A stretch of 39,884 nucleotides of DNA from Actinomycetota bacterium (GTDB lineage: Bacteria > Actinomycetota > UBA4738 > HRBIN12), in NCBI GenBank assembly GCA_005885035.1, contig VAXZ01000114.1, positions 1 to 39,884 of the forward strand, in the 5' to 3' direction. A program made the translations under genes and the position numbers. Under the pieces are notes generated by a model that did no database searches, was not told where the DNA came from, and saw only the letters and a list, made by a program, of their open reading frames with translations. Below, piece after piece: positions 1-6,487 of the stretch (the first letter of the stretch is position 1; every line of letters starts with the position of its first letter).

Positions 1-70
1 CCGACGGGATTCGAACCCGCGACCCCCAGGACCACAACCTGGTGCTCTAACCAGCTGAGCTACGGCCACC
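1..70 (-). tRNA. tRNA-His (GTG), 3' end cut by window edge
   Basis: Read on the minus strand this folds as a tRNA. The acceptor 5' strand GTGGCCG lies at 69-63, preceded by a G at 70 that would be the G-1 typical of tRNA-His. A D-arm follows, then an anticodon stem CCAGG/CCTGG around the loop TTGTGGT (anticodon GTG, His), and a T-arm with GGTTCGAATCC. Only the first three bases of the 3' acceptor strand (CGG) are inside the window; the rest lies to the left of base 1. Identity is clear from the anticodon and the extra 5' G. Confidence 0.95.
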
Positions 71-160
71 ATGCGCGACGGGGAAGCGTCATCACGATAC
101 CAACGCGAACGCCGCCCAGGTTGCGGCTCGCGTCGGCGTATGGCACCATCAGGCTAGTTA

Positions 161-176
161 TTGAACGGCCGTTCAA
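161..176. promoter_or_regulatory. perfect 16-bp palindrome, likely repressor operator
   Basis: TTGAACGGCCGTTCAA is a perfect inverted repeat with no spacer. It lies 49 bp before the start codon of the first aminotransferase gene and directly after a possible -10 (TAGTTA, 155-160), so a bound protein would cover the transcription start. Short gapless palindromes of this shape are common targets of TetR-family repressors (family knowledge). Which regulator binds here is unknown; the only TetR in the window (14925-15602) has no copy of this site next to it. Confidence 0.6.
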
Positions 177-225
177 ATCGGGCCGGACGGGGTCCGGATG
201 GCCGTCCCGCGAGGAGGCGGGCAGC

Positions 226-1458
226 ATGGCTGCCGATCGATCGATCGAGTTCGACTTCGACAGGATCGACGGGTTGATCGCCGAAGAGGAGGCAGCCCTC
301 GAGCCGAAGCACAAGGCGTCCATCGCCTACCGGACGGTCGCCGAGCGCTACGTCGCCGGCGGCGTCGCCTCCAGCTGGCAGGATTCCCGACCCCACGCGA
401 TCTTCATCGATCACGGACGGGGGGATCGGATCTACGACATCGACGGCAACGAGTACATCGATTTCCATCTGGGCTACGGCGCCATGGTGGTTGGGCACGC
501 ACACCCCTTGATCGTGGATGCGATCGAGAAAGCCGCTCACGGCGGGACGCACTTCGCCCAGCCGACGAAGGACCTGGGCGTGATCGGGGAGAACCTCGCG
601 GATCGCTTCAAACTGCCGCTCTGGCGCTTCGCGAACTCCGGAACCGAAACGACGCTCGAGGCTATCCGCCTGATGCGGGCGAACACGGGCCGCGACATGC
701 TCATCAAGATCGAGGGGAGCTATCACGGGCACCACGACTCGATCATGTTCAGCGTCGGTCCCGACCGCTCGCAGATCGGGCCGCGCGAGCACCCGATCAC
801 CGTCCCGCAGGCGATGGGCATCCCGCAGGCCTTCGCCGATCTCGTGCGCGTCGTGCCGTTTAACGACCTGGTCGAGGCGCGTCGCGCGTTCGAGGAGAAC
901 CCGGGGAAGATCGCCGGCATGATCGTCGAACCGGCCATGATGAACTGCGGCGTGATCCTCCCGGAGGCTGGCTATCTCGAGGGGCTCAAGGAGCTCTGCC
1001 ACGAGCACGGCGCCTACCTCTTCAGGCCCGTCATCGAGGCCGAGTACGACATGGCCGGCACCTTCAACGGGAACCCGCTCACCATGGCGGCGACGCGCAC
1101 GACCCTCACCGAAGTGCTCACGCCCGATGTCTACGAGCAGTTCAACCGGGTCGACAAGGCGATGAAGGACGGGCTGACCTCCGTCGCAGAGCGCTACCGT
1201 CTCCCGTGCTACGTGACGGGCGTCGGGGCGAAGGGATCCGTGATCTATTCGAAGCAGCGGGTCCGGGAATACCGCGACGCGGTCGGCATCGACGAGCGGA
1301 TCAGCTACCTCGCGTGGCTGTTCCAGCAGAACCGCGGCGTGTTCAAGTCCCCATGGACCACGCAGGAGACGTGGACGCTCTCGGTCTTCCACACCGAGGA
1401 TGACGCGGCACGCTACGTGGCGAACTTCGAGGAGTTCGCGGCCGCCGTGGCCTCGTGA
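226..1458 (+). CDS. class III aminotransferase (GSAM-like), internally deleted, PLP lysine missing
   Basis: Start ATG 226 is chosen because GAGGAGG (211-217) sits 8 nt upstream; an upstream in-frame ATG at 121 lacks such a site. The 410-aa product belongs to the fold-type-I, class III PLP aminotransferases of the glutamate-1-semialdehyde aminomutase type: it has the N-terminal GGVASSW segment, NSGTETT phosphate-binding region, SYHGHHDS and the GTFNGNP region. Aligned with its intact paralogue at 2396-3772 it lacks about 48 residues near nucleotides 1018-1050, exactly the block that holds the DEVKTG aspartate and the AKALGGG Schiff-base lysine. Reading frame is kept on both sides. As written the protein could not form the internal aldimine, so it is either a non-enzymatic paralogue, a decaying gene or an assembly deletion. 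It overlaps the next start by 4 bases. Confidence 0.8.
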   Translation: MAADRSIEFDFDRIDGLIAEEEAALEPKHKASIAYRTVAERYVAGGVASSWQDSRPHAIFIDHGRGDRIYDIDGNEYIDFHLGYGAMVVGHAHPLIVDAIEKAAHGGTHFAQPTKDLGVIGENLADRFKLPLWRFANSGTETTLEAIRLMRANTGRDMLIKIEGSYHGHHDSIMFSVGPDRSQIGPREHPITVPQAMGIPQAFADLVRVVPFNDLVEARRAFEENPGKIAGMIVEPAMMNCGVILPEAGYLEGLKELCHEHGAYLFRPVIEAEYDMAGTFNGNPLTMAATRTTLTEVLTPDVYEQFNRVDKAMKDGLTSVAERYRLPCYVTGVGAKGSVIYSKQRVREYRDAVGIDERISYLAWLFQQNRGVFKSPWTTQETWTLSVFHTEDDAARYVANFEEFAAAVAS

Positions 1459-2399
1459 GCGCGTTTGCGGCAACGCCGGCTCCACACGAGACTAACCGGA
1501 TGATCGACATCGCCGCTCCGATGGAGCTTCCCCTGCCCGATGGCCGGGTCGTCAACGTCTACGTCGACGGCCCCGAAGACGGGACGCCGCTCATCTCGCA
1601 CCACGGGACGCCAGGGGCCGGGGTACCGATGCCGTCGTTCGTTCGAGCCGCCGCCGAGCGCGGGCTCCGTTGGGTTTCCTACAGCCGTCCGGGGTACGGC
1701 GAGTCGACGCGGGCGGGGGGCCGCGCCGTCGCGGACTGCGTCCGCGACGTCGCGGCGATCGCCGACCACCTGGGCGCCGATCGATTCTTCACGTCGGGAG
1801 GGTCCGGTGGAGGGCCGCACACGCTCGCGTGTGCGGCTCTGCTCCCGGATCGGGTTCGGGGCTGTGCGGCGATCGCCTGCCCCGCCCCGTGGGGCGCCGA
1901 GGGGCTCGACTGGCTCGCGGGCCAGGGTCCCGAGAACCTCGAGGAGTTCGGCGCGGCCCTCGAAGGACCGGAGGCCCTCGAGACGTACCTCGTGCGGGAG
2001 TCGGGTCCGCTCGGCGCCGTGAGCGACCCGGACGAGATGATCAAGGCGCTCGGGGAAGGACTGTTGCCCGACGTCGACCGCGCGGCGATCAGCGGCGAGT
2101 ACGCGACCACGCTGATCGCATCCATGAAGCGCGCGGTCATGAAGGGCGTCTGGGGATGGTTCGACGACGACATGGCCTTCCTGCATGACTGGGGCTTCTC
2201 GCTCGATGCGATCGAGGTCCCCGTAGCGCTCTGGCAGGGCAGGCTGGACAAGATGGTCCCGTTCGCGCACGGCGAGTGGATGGCGTCCCACGTTCCGAAC
2301 GCGCGTCCCCACCTGCTCGAGGATCAGGGCCATCTCTCGATCGCGGTCGGCTCGTTCCCGCTGATCCTGGACGACCTCCTGGGGCATGCGCTCCCGTGA
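1455..2399 (+). CDS. alpha/beta hydrolase
   Basis: Product of 314 aa if the GTG at 1455 is used, overlapping the upstream TGA in a GTGA; an ATG at 1501 (protein starting MIDIAAP) is the alternative and would leave a 42-base gap. The alpha/beta-hydrolase fold is shown by the oxyanion segment HHGTPG (about residues 49-54), nucleophile elbow GGSGGG with Ser117, a late acid segment LWQGRLDKMVP, and the final histidine in EDQGHLSI. SRPGYGEST is typical of this family. The substrate cannot be read from sequence. It is sandwiched with 4-base overlaps on both sides between the two GSAM-like aminotransferases, so it very likely acts in the same pathway (inference), perhaps hydrolysing an ester or amide of the amino compound. 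Confidence 0.85.
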   Translation: MSAFAATPAPHETNRMIDIAAPMELPLPDGRVVNVYVDGPEDGTPLISHHGTPGAGVPMPSFVRAAAERGLRWVSYSRPGYGESTRAGGRAVADCVRDVAAIADHLGADRFFTSGGSGGGPHTLACAALLPDRVRGCAAIACPAPWGAEGLDWLAGQGPENLEEFGAALEGPEALETYLVRESGPLGAVSDPDEMIKALGEGLLPDVDRAAISGEYATTLIASMKRAVMKGVWGWFDDDMAFLHDWGFSLDAIEVPVALWQGRLDKMVPFAHGEWMASHVPNARPHLLEDQGHLSIAVGSFPLILDDLLGHALP

Positions 2400-3772
2400 G
2401 CACCGGGACCGACGTCGTCGAGATCGACCTCGCGCTCGTCGAGGAGCTGACGAAGCGTGAGATCGCGGCGCTCGACGAGAAGCACGTTCGGAGCCTCGCG
2501 TACCGCGAGGAGGCGAAGACCCACCTGCCGGGCGGCGTGTCGTCGTCGTGGCAGACGTGGCCGCCGCATCCGATCTACGTCGCGCGCGGTCGGGGGTCCC
2601 ACGTGTGGGACATCGATGGGAACGAGTACGTCGACTACCACAACGGCTACGGCGTCATGGTGATGGGTCATGCGCACCCGAAGATCGTCGAGGCCGTCCA
2701 CCGTCGCGTCGAGCTCGGGACGCACTTCGCCCAGCCGACCGAGGACGCGCTCGTCGTCGCGGAGGAGCTCGAGGCGAGGTACCGGCTCCCGTACTGGCGC
2801 TTCGGCAACTCGGGGACCGAGTCGACGCTCGACGCGGTCCGGATCATGCGTGCGCTCACGGGTCGGAACCTGATCATGAAGATCGAGGGGTCGTACCACG
2901 GCCACCACGACTCGTTGATGGTCAGCGTCTTCCCGCCGAGGGACAAGGCCGGCCCGCGGGACCATCCAGTACCGGTCCCGCAGACGCTGGGGATGCCCGA
3001 GGGTGTTGCCGAGCAGGTCGTCGTGGTGCCCTTCAACGACGCCGACGCCTCGGCGAAGGCCTTCGCAGAGCACGACGGGCGGATCGCCGGGATGATCGTG
3101 GAGCCCGTGATGACGAACTGCGGCGTGGTCCTGCCGGATCCGGGCTACCTCGCGCGGCTCAGGGAGATCTGTCACGCGAACGGGGCGCTCCTCGCCTTCG
3201 ACGAGGTGAAGACCGGGTTCACGGTCGCGTGGGGCGGGGCCGTGGAGGCCTTCGACGTCGTGCCCGACATCGTGTGTCTGGCGAAGGCGCTCGGCGGCGG
3301 GCTCCCGTGCGGCGCGATCGGCGGCACCGAGGACGCGATGTCGATGATCATCGACGGCTCGCTCGAACAGGTCGGCACGTTCAACGGCAACCCCCTCACG
3401 ATGGCAGCCGCGAGAGCGAACCTGACCGAGGTCCTCACGAAGGACGCCTACGACGAACTCGACCGGATCCGAGCCGTGTTCCAAGGATGCGACGACGTGA
3501 TCGCGGAGTTCCGGCTGCCGGCGTCGATGAAGCTCCTCGGCGCAAAGGGTTCGATCGATTGGCACACCGAGCCGATCCACGAGTATCGAGACCTCTGGGA
3601 CATCGATGACCGGATCCCTCAGCTCGCGTGGCTCTGGCAGCTGAACCGGGGCGTGTTCAAGTCGCCCGGATCGAAATGGGAGTCGTGGACGTCGTCGATC
3701 GTGCACACCAACGACGACGTCCAGCGATACGTCGACAATTTCCAGGAGATGGCGGACGCCATCACGGCATAG
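2396..3772 (+). CDS. class III aminotransferase (GSAM-like), intact
   Basis: GTG 2396 overlaps the hydrolase stop in GTGA and gives 458 aa, aligning at the N terminus with the paralogue at 226. It has all expected class III landmarks: GGVSSSW, NSGTEST, YHGHHDS, the DEVKTG aspartate (about D269) that holds the pyridine nitrogen, CLAKALGGG with the PLP lysine at about K297, and GTFNGNP. Closest known enzyme type is glutamate-1-semialdehyde 2,1-aminomutase and related class III transaminases. A role in haem synthesis is unlikely because no other hem gene is near and the hydrolase sits in the same operon (inference). It is probably a catabolic or secondary amino-group transferase. A stem-loop follows at 3786-3810. 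Confidence 0.88.
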   Translation: MSTGTDVVEIDLALVEELTKREIAALDEKHVRSLAYREEAKTHLPGGVSSSWQTWPPHPIYVARGRGSHVWDIDGNEYVDYHNGYGVMVMGHAHPKIVEAVHRRVELGTHFAQPTEDALVVAEELEARYRLPYWRFGNSGTESTLDAVRIMRALTGRNLIMKIEGSYHGHHDSLMVSVFPPRDKAGPRDHPVPVPQTLGMPEGVAEQVVVVPFNDADASAKAFAEHDGRIAGMIVEPVMTNCGVVLPDPGYLARLREICHANGALLAFDEVKTGFTVAWGGAVEAFDVVPDIVCLAKALGGGLPCGAIGGTEDAMSMIIDGSLEQVGTFNGNPLTMAAARANLTEVLTKDAYDELDRIRAVFQGCDDVIAEFRLPASMKLLGAKGSIDWHTEPIHEYRDLWDIDDRIPQLAWLWQLNRGVFKSPGSKWESWTSSIVHTNDDVQRYVDNFQEMADAITA

Positions 3773-3785
3773 CCGCGACCGCCGT

Positions 3786-3810
3786 GCTACGCCCGCTTGG
3801 GCGGGGTAGC
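3786..3810 (+). terminator. stem-loop after aminotransferase operon
   Basis: GCTA-CGCCC-GCTT-GGGCG-GGG-TAGC can fold as a 9-bp interrupted hairpin with a 4-nt loop, 14 bases after the stop at 3772. There is no following T run, so it is at best a weak terminator. The right arm overlaps the TAGCCT hexamer (3807-3812) that may be the -10 of the next gene. Confidence 0.3.
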
Positions 3811-3824
3811 CTCCGCGTGGGGCG

Positions 3825-4947
3825 ATGAGCGAGACCGAGGACCTGGAGGCTGAAGCCGCGGTGGAGAGGGCCGCGCCCGCCGACGGGTCGATGCCGCCGT
3901 GGCTCCCGGAAGCCATCAAGATGGCCGGCAAACGGCTCGGGTTCGCATTGTTCGCCGCCGGGATCTCGATCCTCGTCTTCCTCTACCTCGTCGACCAGCT
4001 CAGCAGCTTCCTCACGATGATCGGGATCGCCCTGTTCCTCTCGTTCGCGCTGGAGCCGGCGGTCGACTACCTCGCCACGCGTGGATGGAAGCGAGGGGCC
4101 GCCACCGGACTGATGCCCGCTCGGCATCAAGCTCTCGACCGACCAGCTGATCCAGAAGCTGCAGGAGAACGCGCAACAGGTGATCAGCTCCGCGACGAAC
4201 GTCGCCGGGACGGTCTTCGGGATCGCGAGCTCGTTGATCGGGGGTCTGTTCCGCTGGGCGACGATCGGCTTGTTCACCTTCTACTTCGTGGCGCAGGGAC
4301 CGCAGTTCCGTCGCGCGTTGCTGTCACGGATGCGTCCCGAACGGCAGGCTCGCGTCTTGTTCGTGTGGGAACAGGCGATCCAGCAGACGGGCGGCTACTT
4401 CTATTCGCGTCTCCTGCTCGCCGTGATCAACGGCTCGGGCATGTACCTGACCTTGCGGTTAACCAACGTCCCGTTCGCGGCGCCGCTCGCGATCTTCGAG
4501 GGCCTCGTCGCGGAGTTCATCCCGATCGTGGGGACCTACATCGGCGGCGCCGTGCCGATCCTGGTCGCCTTCCTGGCTGCCGCGACTAGCCTGGCCTCCC
4601 CGGCAGCGGGCCTCTGGGCGGTCGGGTACGTCCTCGTCTACCAGCAGATCGAGAACTACATCCTCAGTCCGCGGATCACCGCGAAGACCATGTCGCTGCA
4701 TCCGGCGGTCGCGTTCGCGGCGGCCCTGATCGGCGGAGCGCTCGGTGGGTTGTTCATGGCGTTCCTCGCCTTGCCGGTCGCGGGGGTGATCCAAGCGTCG
4801 GTGAAGGAATGGTCGAAGAGCTACGACGTGGTGGGCGACGTCTTGACGGCGCCGAAACCGGTTCCGGTTCGTGAACACTTGCTGATGCGTGTGCGAAGTC
4901 GGTTCCGGTCGAGGACCGTTCCGCCCGGCGACGGCTCGGACCGTTGA
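3825..4947 (+). pseudogene. AI-2E family transporter, broken by internal deletion/frameshift
   Basis: Two reading frames together make one AI-2E/PerM-type membrane protein. Frame 3 from ATG 3825 gives a charged N terminus and two membrane segments (GFALFAAGISILVFLYLV and FLTMIGIALFLSFALEP), then RGWKRGAATGL, the usual lead-in to the third membrane helix. It then runs into unrelated sequence. From about 4117 the family pattern continues in frame 1 (LGIKLSTDQLIQKLQ) through FYFVAQGP, the conserved EFIPIVGTYIGG and YVLVYQQIENYILSPRI to the stop at 4945-4947. The third helix and much of the following loop, roughly 50-60 residues by comparison with the usual family layout, are absent at the join. 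Either the gene is inactive or the assembly lost a segment. A TAGCCT hexamer lies 12 nt before the ATG. Confidence 0.7.
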
Positions 4948-4950
4948 GCG

Positions 4951-5418
4951 TCAGATCCGCGGCGCCGGCATCTGGGGATTGTCGCGGGCCCGGTCCAACG
5001 CCTGGATCGCTTCGTCGGGCAGGCCCTGCGCCGCCGCGGTCGCGCGGAGCATGTCGAAGTACCGCTCGGTCGGCCGGACGAAGGTTTCCTGGGACTCGAC
5101 CGCGAACGTCCGTGCTCGCACGACCCCCTCCGGCCCGGCGATGTCGACGTCGAGGACCCGATCCTGCTCGGGGGTACCCCGATTGATGGGCTCCAGATGG
5201 TCCAGCTCGACATCCTCGAGCTCCCACAGGACGCCCCAGACGCTCGAGCGAGCGTCCGGGACGGCGTTGGCGGCGCCACCGCCCCACGCCCTGCTGTTCA
5301 CGTTGAACACGAGCCGGTAGCCGTCCAACCGGCCGGGGCCGACCAGGCGAGCACCCGGGATCGAGCCGGTCATCTTCTCGGCATTCATGCGGTCGCCGTA
5401 GGCGAAGTAGAAGGCCAT
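4951..5418 (-). CDS. gamma-glutamylcyclotransferase-like protein
   Basis: The 155-aa protein begins [12 protein letters not shown], matching the nucleotide-free glycine loop of the GGCT/AIG2-like fold, whose usual form is YFAYGSNM; here the Ser-Asn pair is Asp-Arg. [20 protein letters not shown] matches the strand and helix that carry the family's catalytic glutamate. Known members release 5-oxoproline from gamma-glutamyl amines or peptides; the changed loop makes the substrate uncertain. The ATG at 5418 has no ribosome site but has TAGCAT (5430-5425) 6 nt upstream, fitting a leaderless transcript. It is divergent from purE and its stop is 3 bases from the stop of the convergent AI-2E gene. 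Confidence 0.8.
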   Translation of the reverse strand: MAFYFAYGDRMNAEKMTGSIPGARLVGPGRLDGYRLVFNVNSRAWGGGAANAVPDARSSVWGVLWELEDVELDHLEPINRGTPEQDRVLDVDIAGPEGVVRARTFAVESQETFVRPTERYFDMLRATAAAQGLPDEAIQALDRARDNPQMPAPRI

Positions 5419-5424
5419 CGGTGG

Positions 5425-5430
5425 ATGCTA
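5425..5430 (-). promoter_or_regulatory. leaderless -10 (TAGCAT) for GGCT-like gene
   Basis: TAGCAT on the minus strand ends 6 nt before the ATG at 5418. No Shine-Dalgarno sequence is present. Transcription would start at or next to the A of the start codon. Confidence 0.55.
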
Positions 5431-5487
5431 CGCCGTCGGATCCTCGCATGTGCCCGTTCGCCATCGGCGGGCACCGCACCCGGTCGG

Positions 5488-5493
5488 TAGACT
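5488..5493 (+). promoter_or_regulatory. leaderless -10 (TAGACT) for purE
   Basis: TAGACT ends 7 nt before the purE ATG at 5501, with no ribosome site between. No convincing -35 hexamer is seen. Confidence 0.55.
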
Positions 5494-5500
5494 CCGGCGC

Positions 5501-5995
5501 ATGGACGGTCCCCTCGTCGGCGTCATCATGGGCTCGCGGTCGGACTGGGACACGATGCAACACGCCGTCGAAACGCTGGAGGACCTGGGGATCTCCTGCG
5601 AGACACGCGTCCTTTCGGCCCACCGGACGCCCGACGCGGCGGCCGAATATGCCAAGACGGCGGAGCGACGGGGGCTCCAGGTCGTGATCGCCGGCGCCGG
5701 AGGCGCCGCCCACCTGGCCGGTGCGATGGCCGCGCAGACCCATCTTCCGGTCCTCGGGGTCCCGATCGAGTCGCATGCGCTTCGGGGGATGGACTCCCTG
5801 CTGTCGACGGTGCAGATGCCGGCGGGGATCCCCGTCGGGACCCTCGCGATCGGCCGGGCCGGGGCCGTCAACGCCGCTCTGCTGGCAGCCTCCGTGCTGG
5901 CGCTCCAGGACGAGAAGCTTCGCGATCGCTTGCTGCATCTGCGGATGTCGCAGTCGCAGAGCGTGTTGGAGCATCCGGACCCCGCCGCCAACTGA
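5501..5995 (+). CDS. purE: N5-carboxyaminoimidazole ribonucleotide mutase
   Basis: The 164-aa product is a full-length Pur[11 protein letters not shown] is the N-terminal substrate-binding loop, VLSAHRTPD contains the catalytic histidine region, and [26 protein letters not shown] plus the [13 protein letters not shown] segment are the other conserved loops of class I PurE. It converts N5-CAIR to CAIR in purine synthesis in the cytoplasm. ATG 5501 is chosen over an in-frame GTG/ATG further left because the protein then starts exactly where the family does and the TAGACT -10 lies 7 nt upstream. No purK lies beside it in this window, so the partner carboxylase must be encoded elsewhere. Confidence 0.95.
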   Translation: MDGPLVGVIMGSRSDWDTMQHAVETLEDLGISCETRVLSAHRTPDAAAEYAKTAERRGLQVVIAGAGGAAHLAGAMAAQTHLPVLGVPIESHALRGMDSLLSTVQMPAGIPVGTLAIGRAGAVNAALLAASVLALQDEKLRDRLLHLRMSQSQSVLEHPDPAAN

Positions 5996-6063
5996 GCCTC
6001 GACCGGGAGCGACCGAGGCGGAAGGTCGGTTGCGACACCCGCCGGTCGGAGCATCAGGGGTCC

Positions 6064-6384
6064 TTGCGGGCCAATCTTCTTCAGGTCTGGGGGCCGCTCG
6101 CCGATGCCTCGGTCGTGGCGTATCTGACCTGTCCCGACTGCATGATGCCGAGCCCGGTCGGCGACGATGCGATCGCCTACCGGTGCCATTCGTGCTTCAC
6201 CGAGGTCGTGTTCGAATCGTGCGGCGGATGCGGCTTCCGCCAATCGATCCCGTCCCGCTGGCACACCGCGTACACGTGCGGCAAGTGTGGCGCGAAGTGC
6301 CTGATCCCACGGCGCCGGCTCTATTCGACATCCACGAAGGCGTTCGGGGTCCAGGGCTACGGACACACGTATCCCAAGTTCTGA
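6064..6384 (+). CDS. small four-CxxC zinc-ribbon protein
   Basis: TTG start at 6064 gives 106 aa. Four CxxC knuckles are visible: CPDC (23-26), CHSC (41-44), CGGC (53-56) and CGKC (72-75), which would make two zinc ribbons. No other domain is recognised and no membrane segment is present. The start is uncertain: AGGGG (6056-6060) is close to the TTG and no earlier ATG or GTG is evident; the next ATG would lose the first knuckle. It lies 68 nt after purE on the same strand and may share its transcript. Function unknown; small ribbon proteins of this kind often bind nucleic acid or act as protein adaptors (family knowledge, not shown here). Confidence 0.7.
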   Translation: MRANLLQVWGPLADASVVAYLTCPDCMMPSPVGDDAIAYRCHSCFTEVVFESCGGCGFRQSIPSRWHTAYTCGKCGAKCLIPRRRLYSTSTKAFGVQGYGHTYPKF

Positions 6385-6448
6385 CGCATCCGACCTATCC
6401 CGAAGGTCGCCCGTTCCTCCGGCCGATGCCCCCCTCCGCATCCGCCGC

Positions 6449-6454
6449 TATCCT
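6449..6454 (+). promoter_or_regulatory. possible -10 (TATCCT) for FG-GAP gene
   Basis: TATCCT lies 27 to 36 nt before the cluster of possible starts (GTG 6482 to ATG 6491). Here a short leader would exist, unlike the 6-7 nt pattern at other genes. Confidence 0.3.
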
Positions 6455-6487
6455 CCGAAGCTCCCCGGAACCCTCGGACGTGTGGTG

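Noticed and set aside
161-176. Assigning the palindrome to the TetR at 14925-15602
   Set aside because: No similar 16-mer near that regulator's own operon, and the loci are 15 kb apart.
154-1485. 443-aa open frame on the minus strand opposite the first aminotransferase
   Set aside because: Shadow of the real gene: Arg/Asp/Val-rich with no motif, no ribosome site. Similar long antisense frames at 2324-3931, 26861-28597, 18554-20083, 20575-22194 and 30302-31699 were dropped for the same reason.
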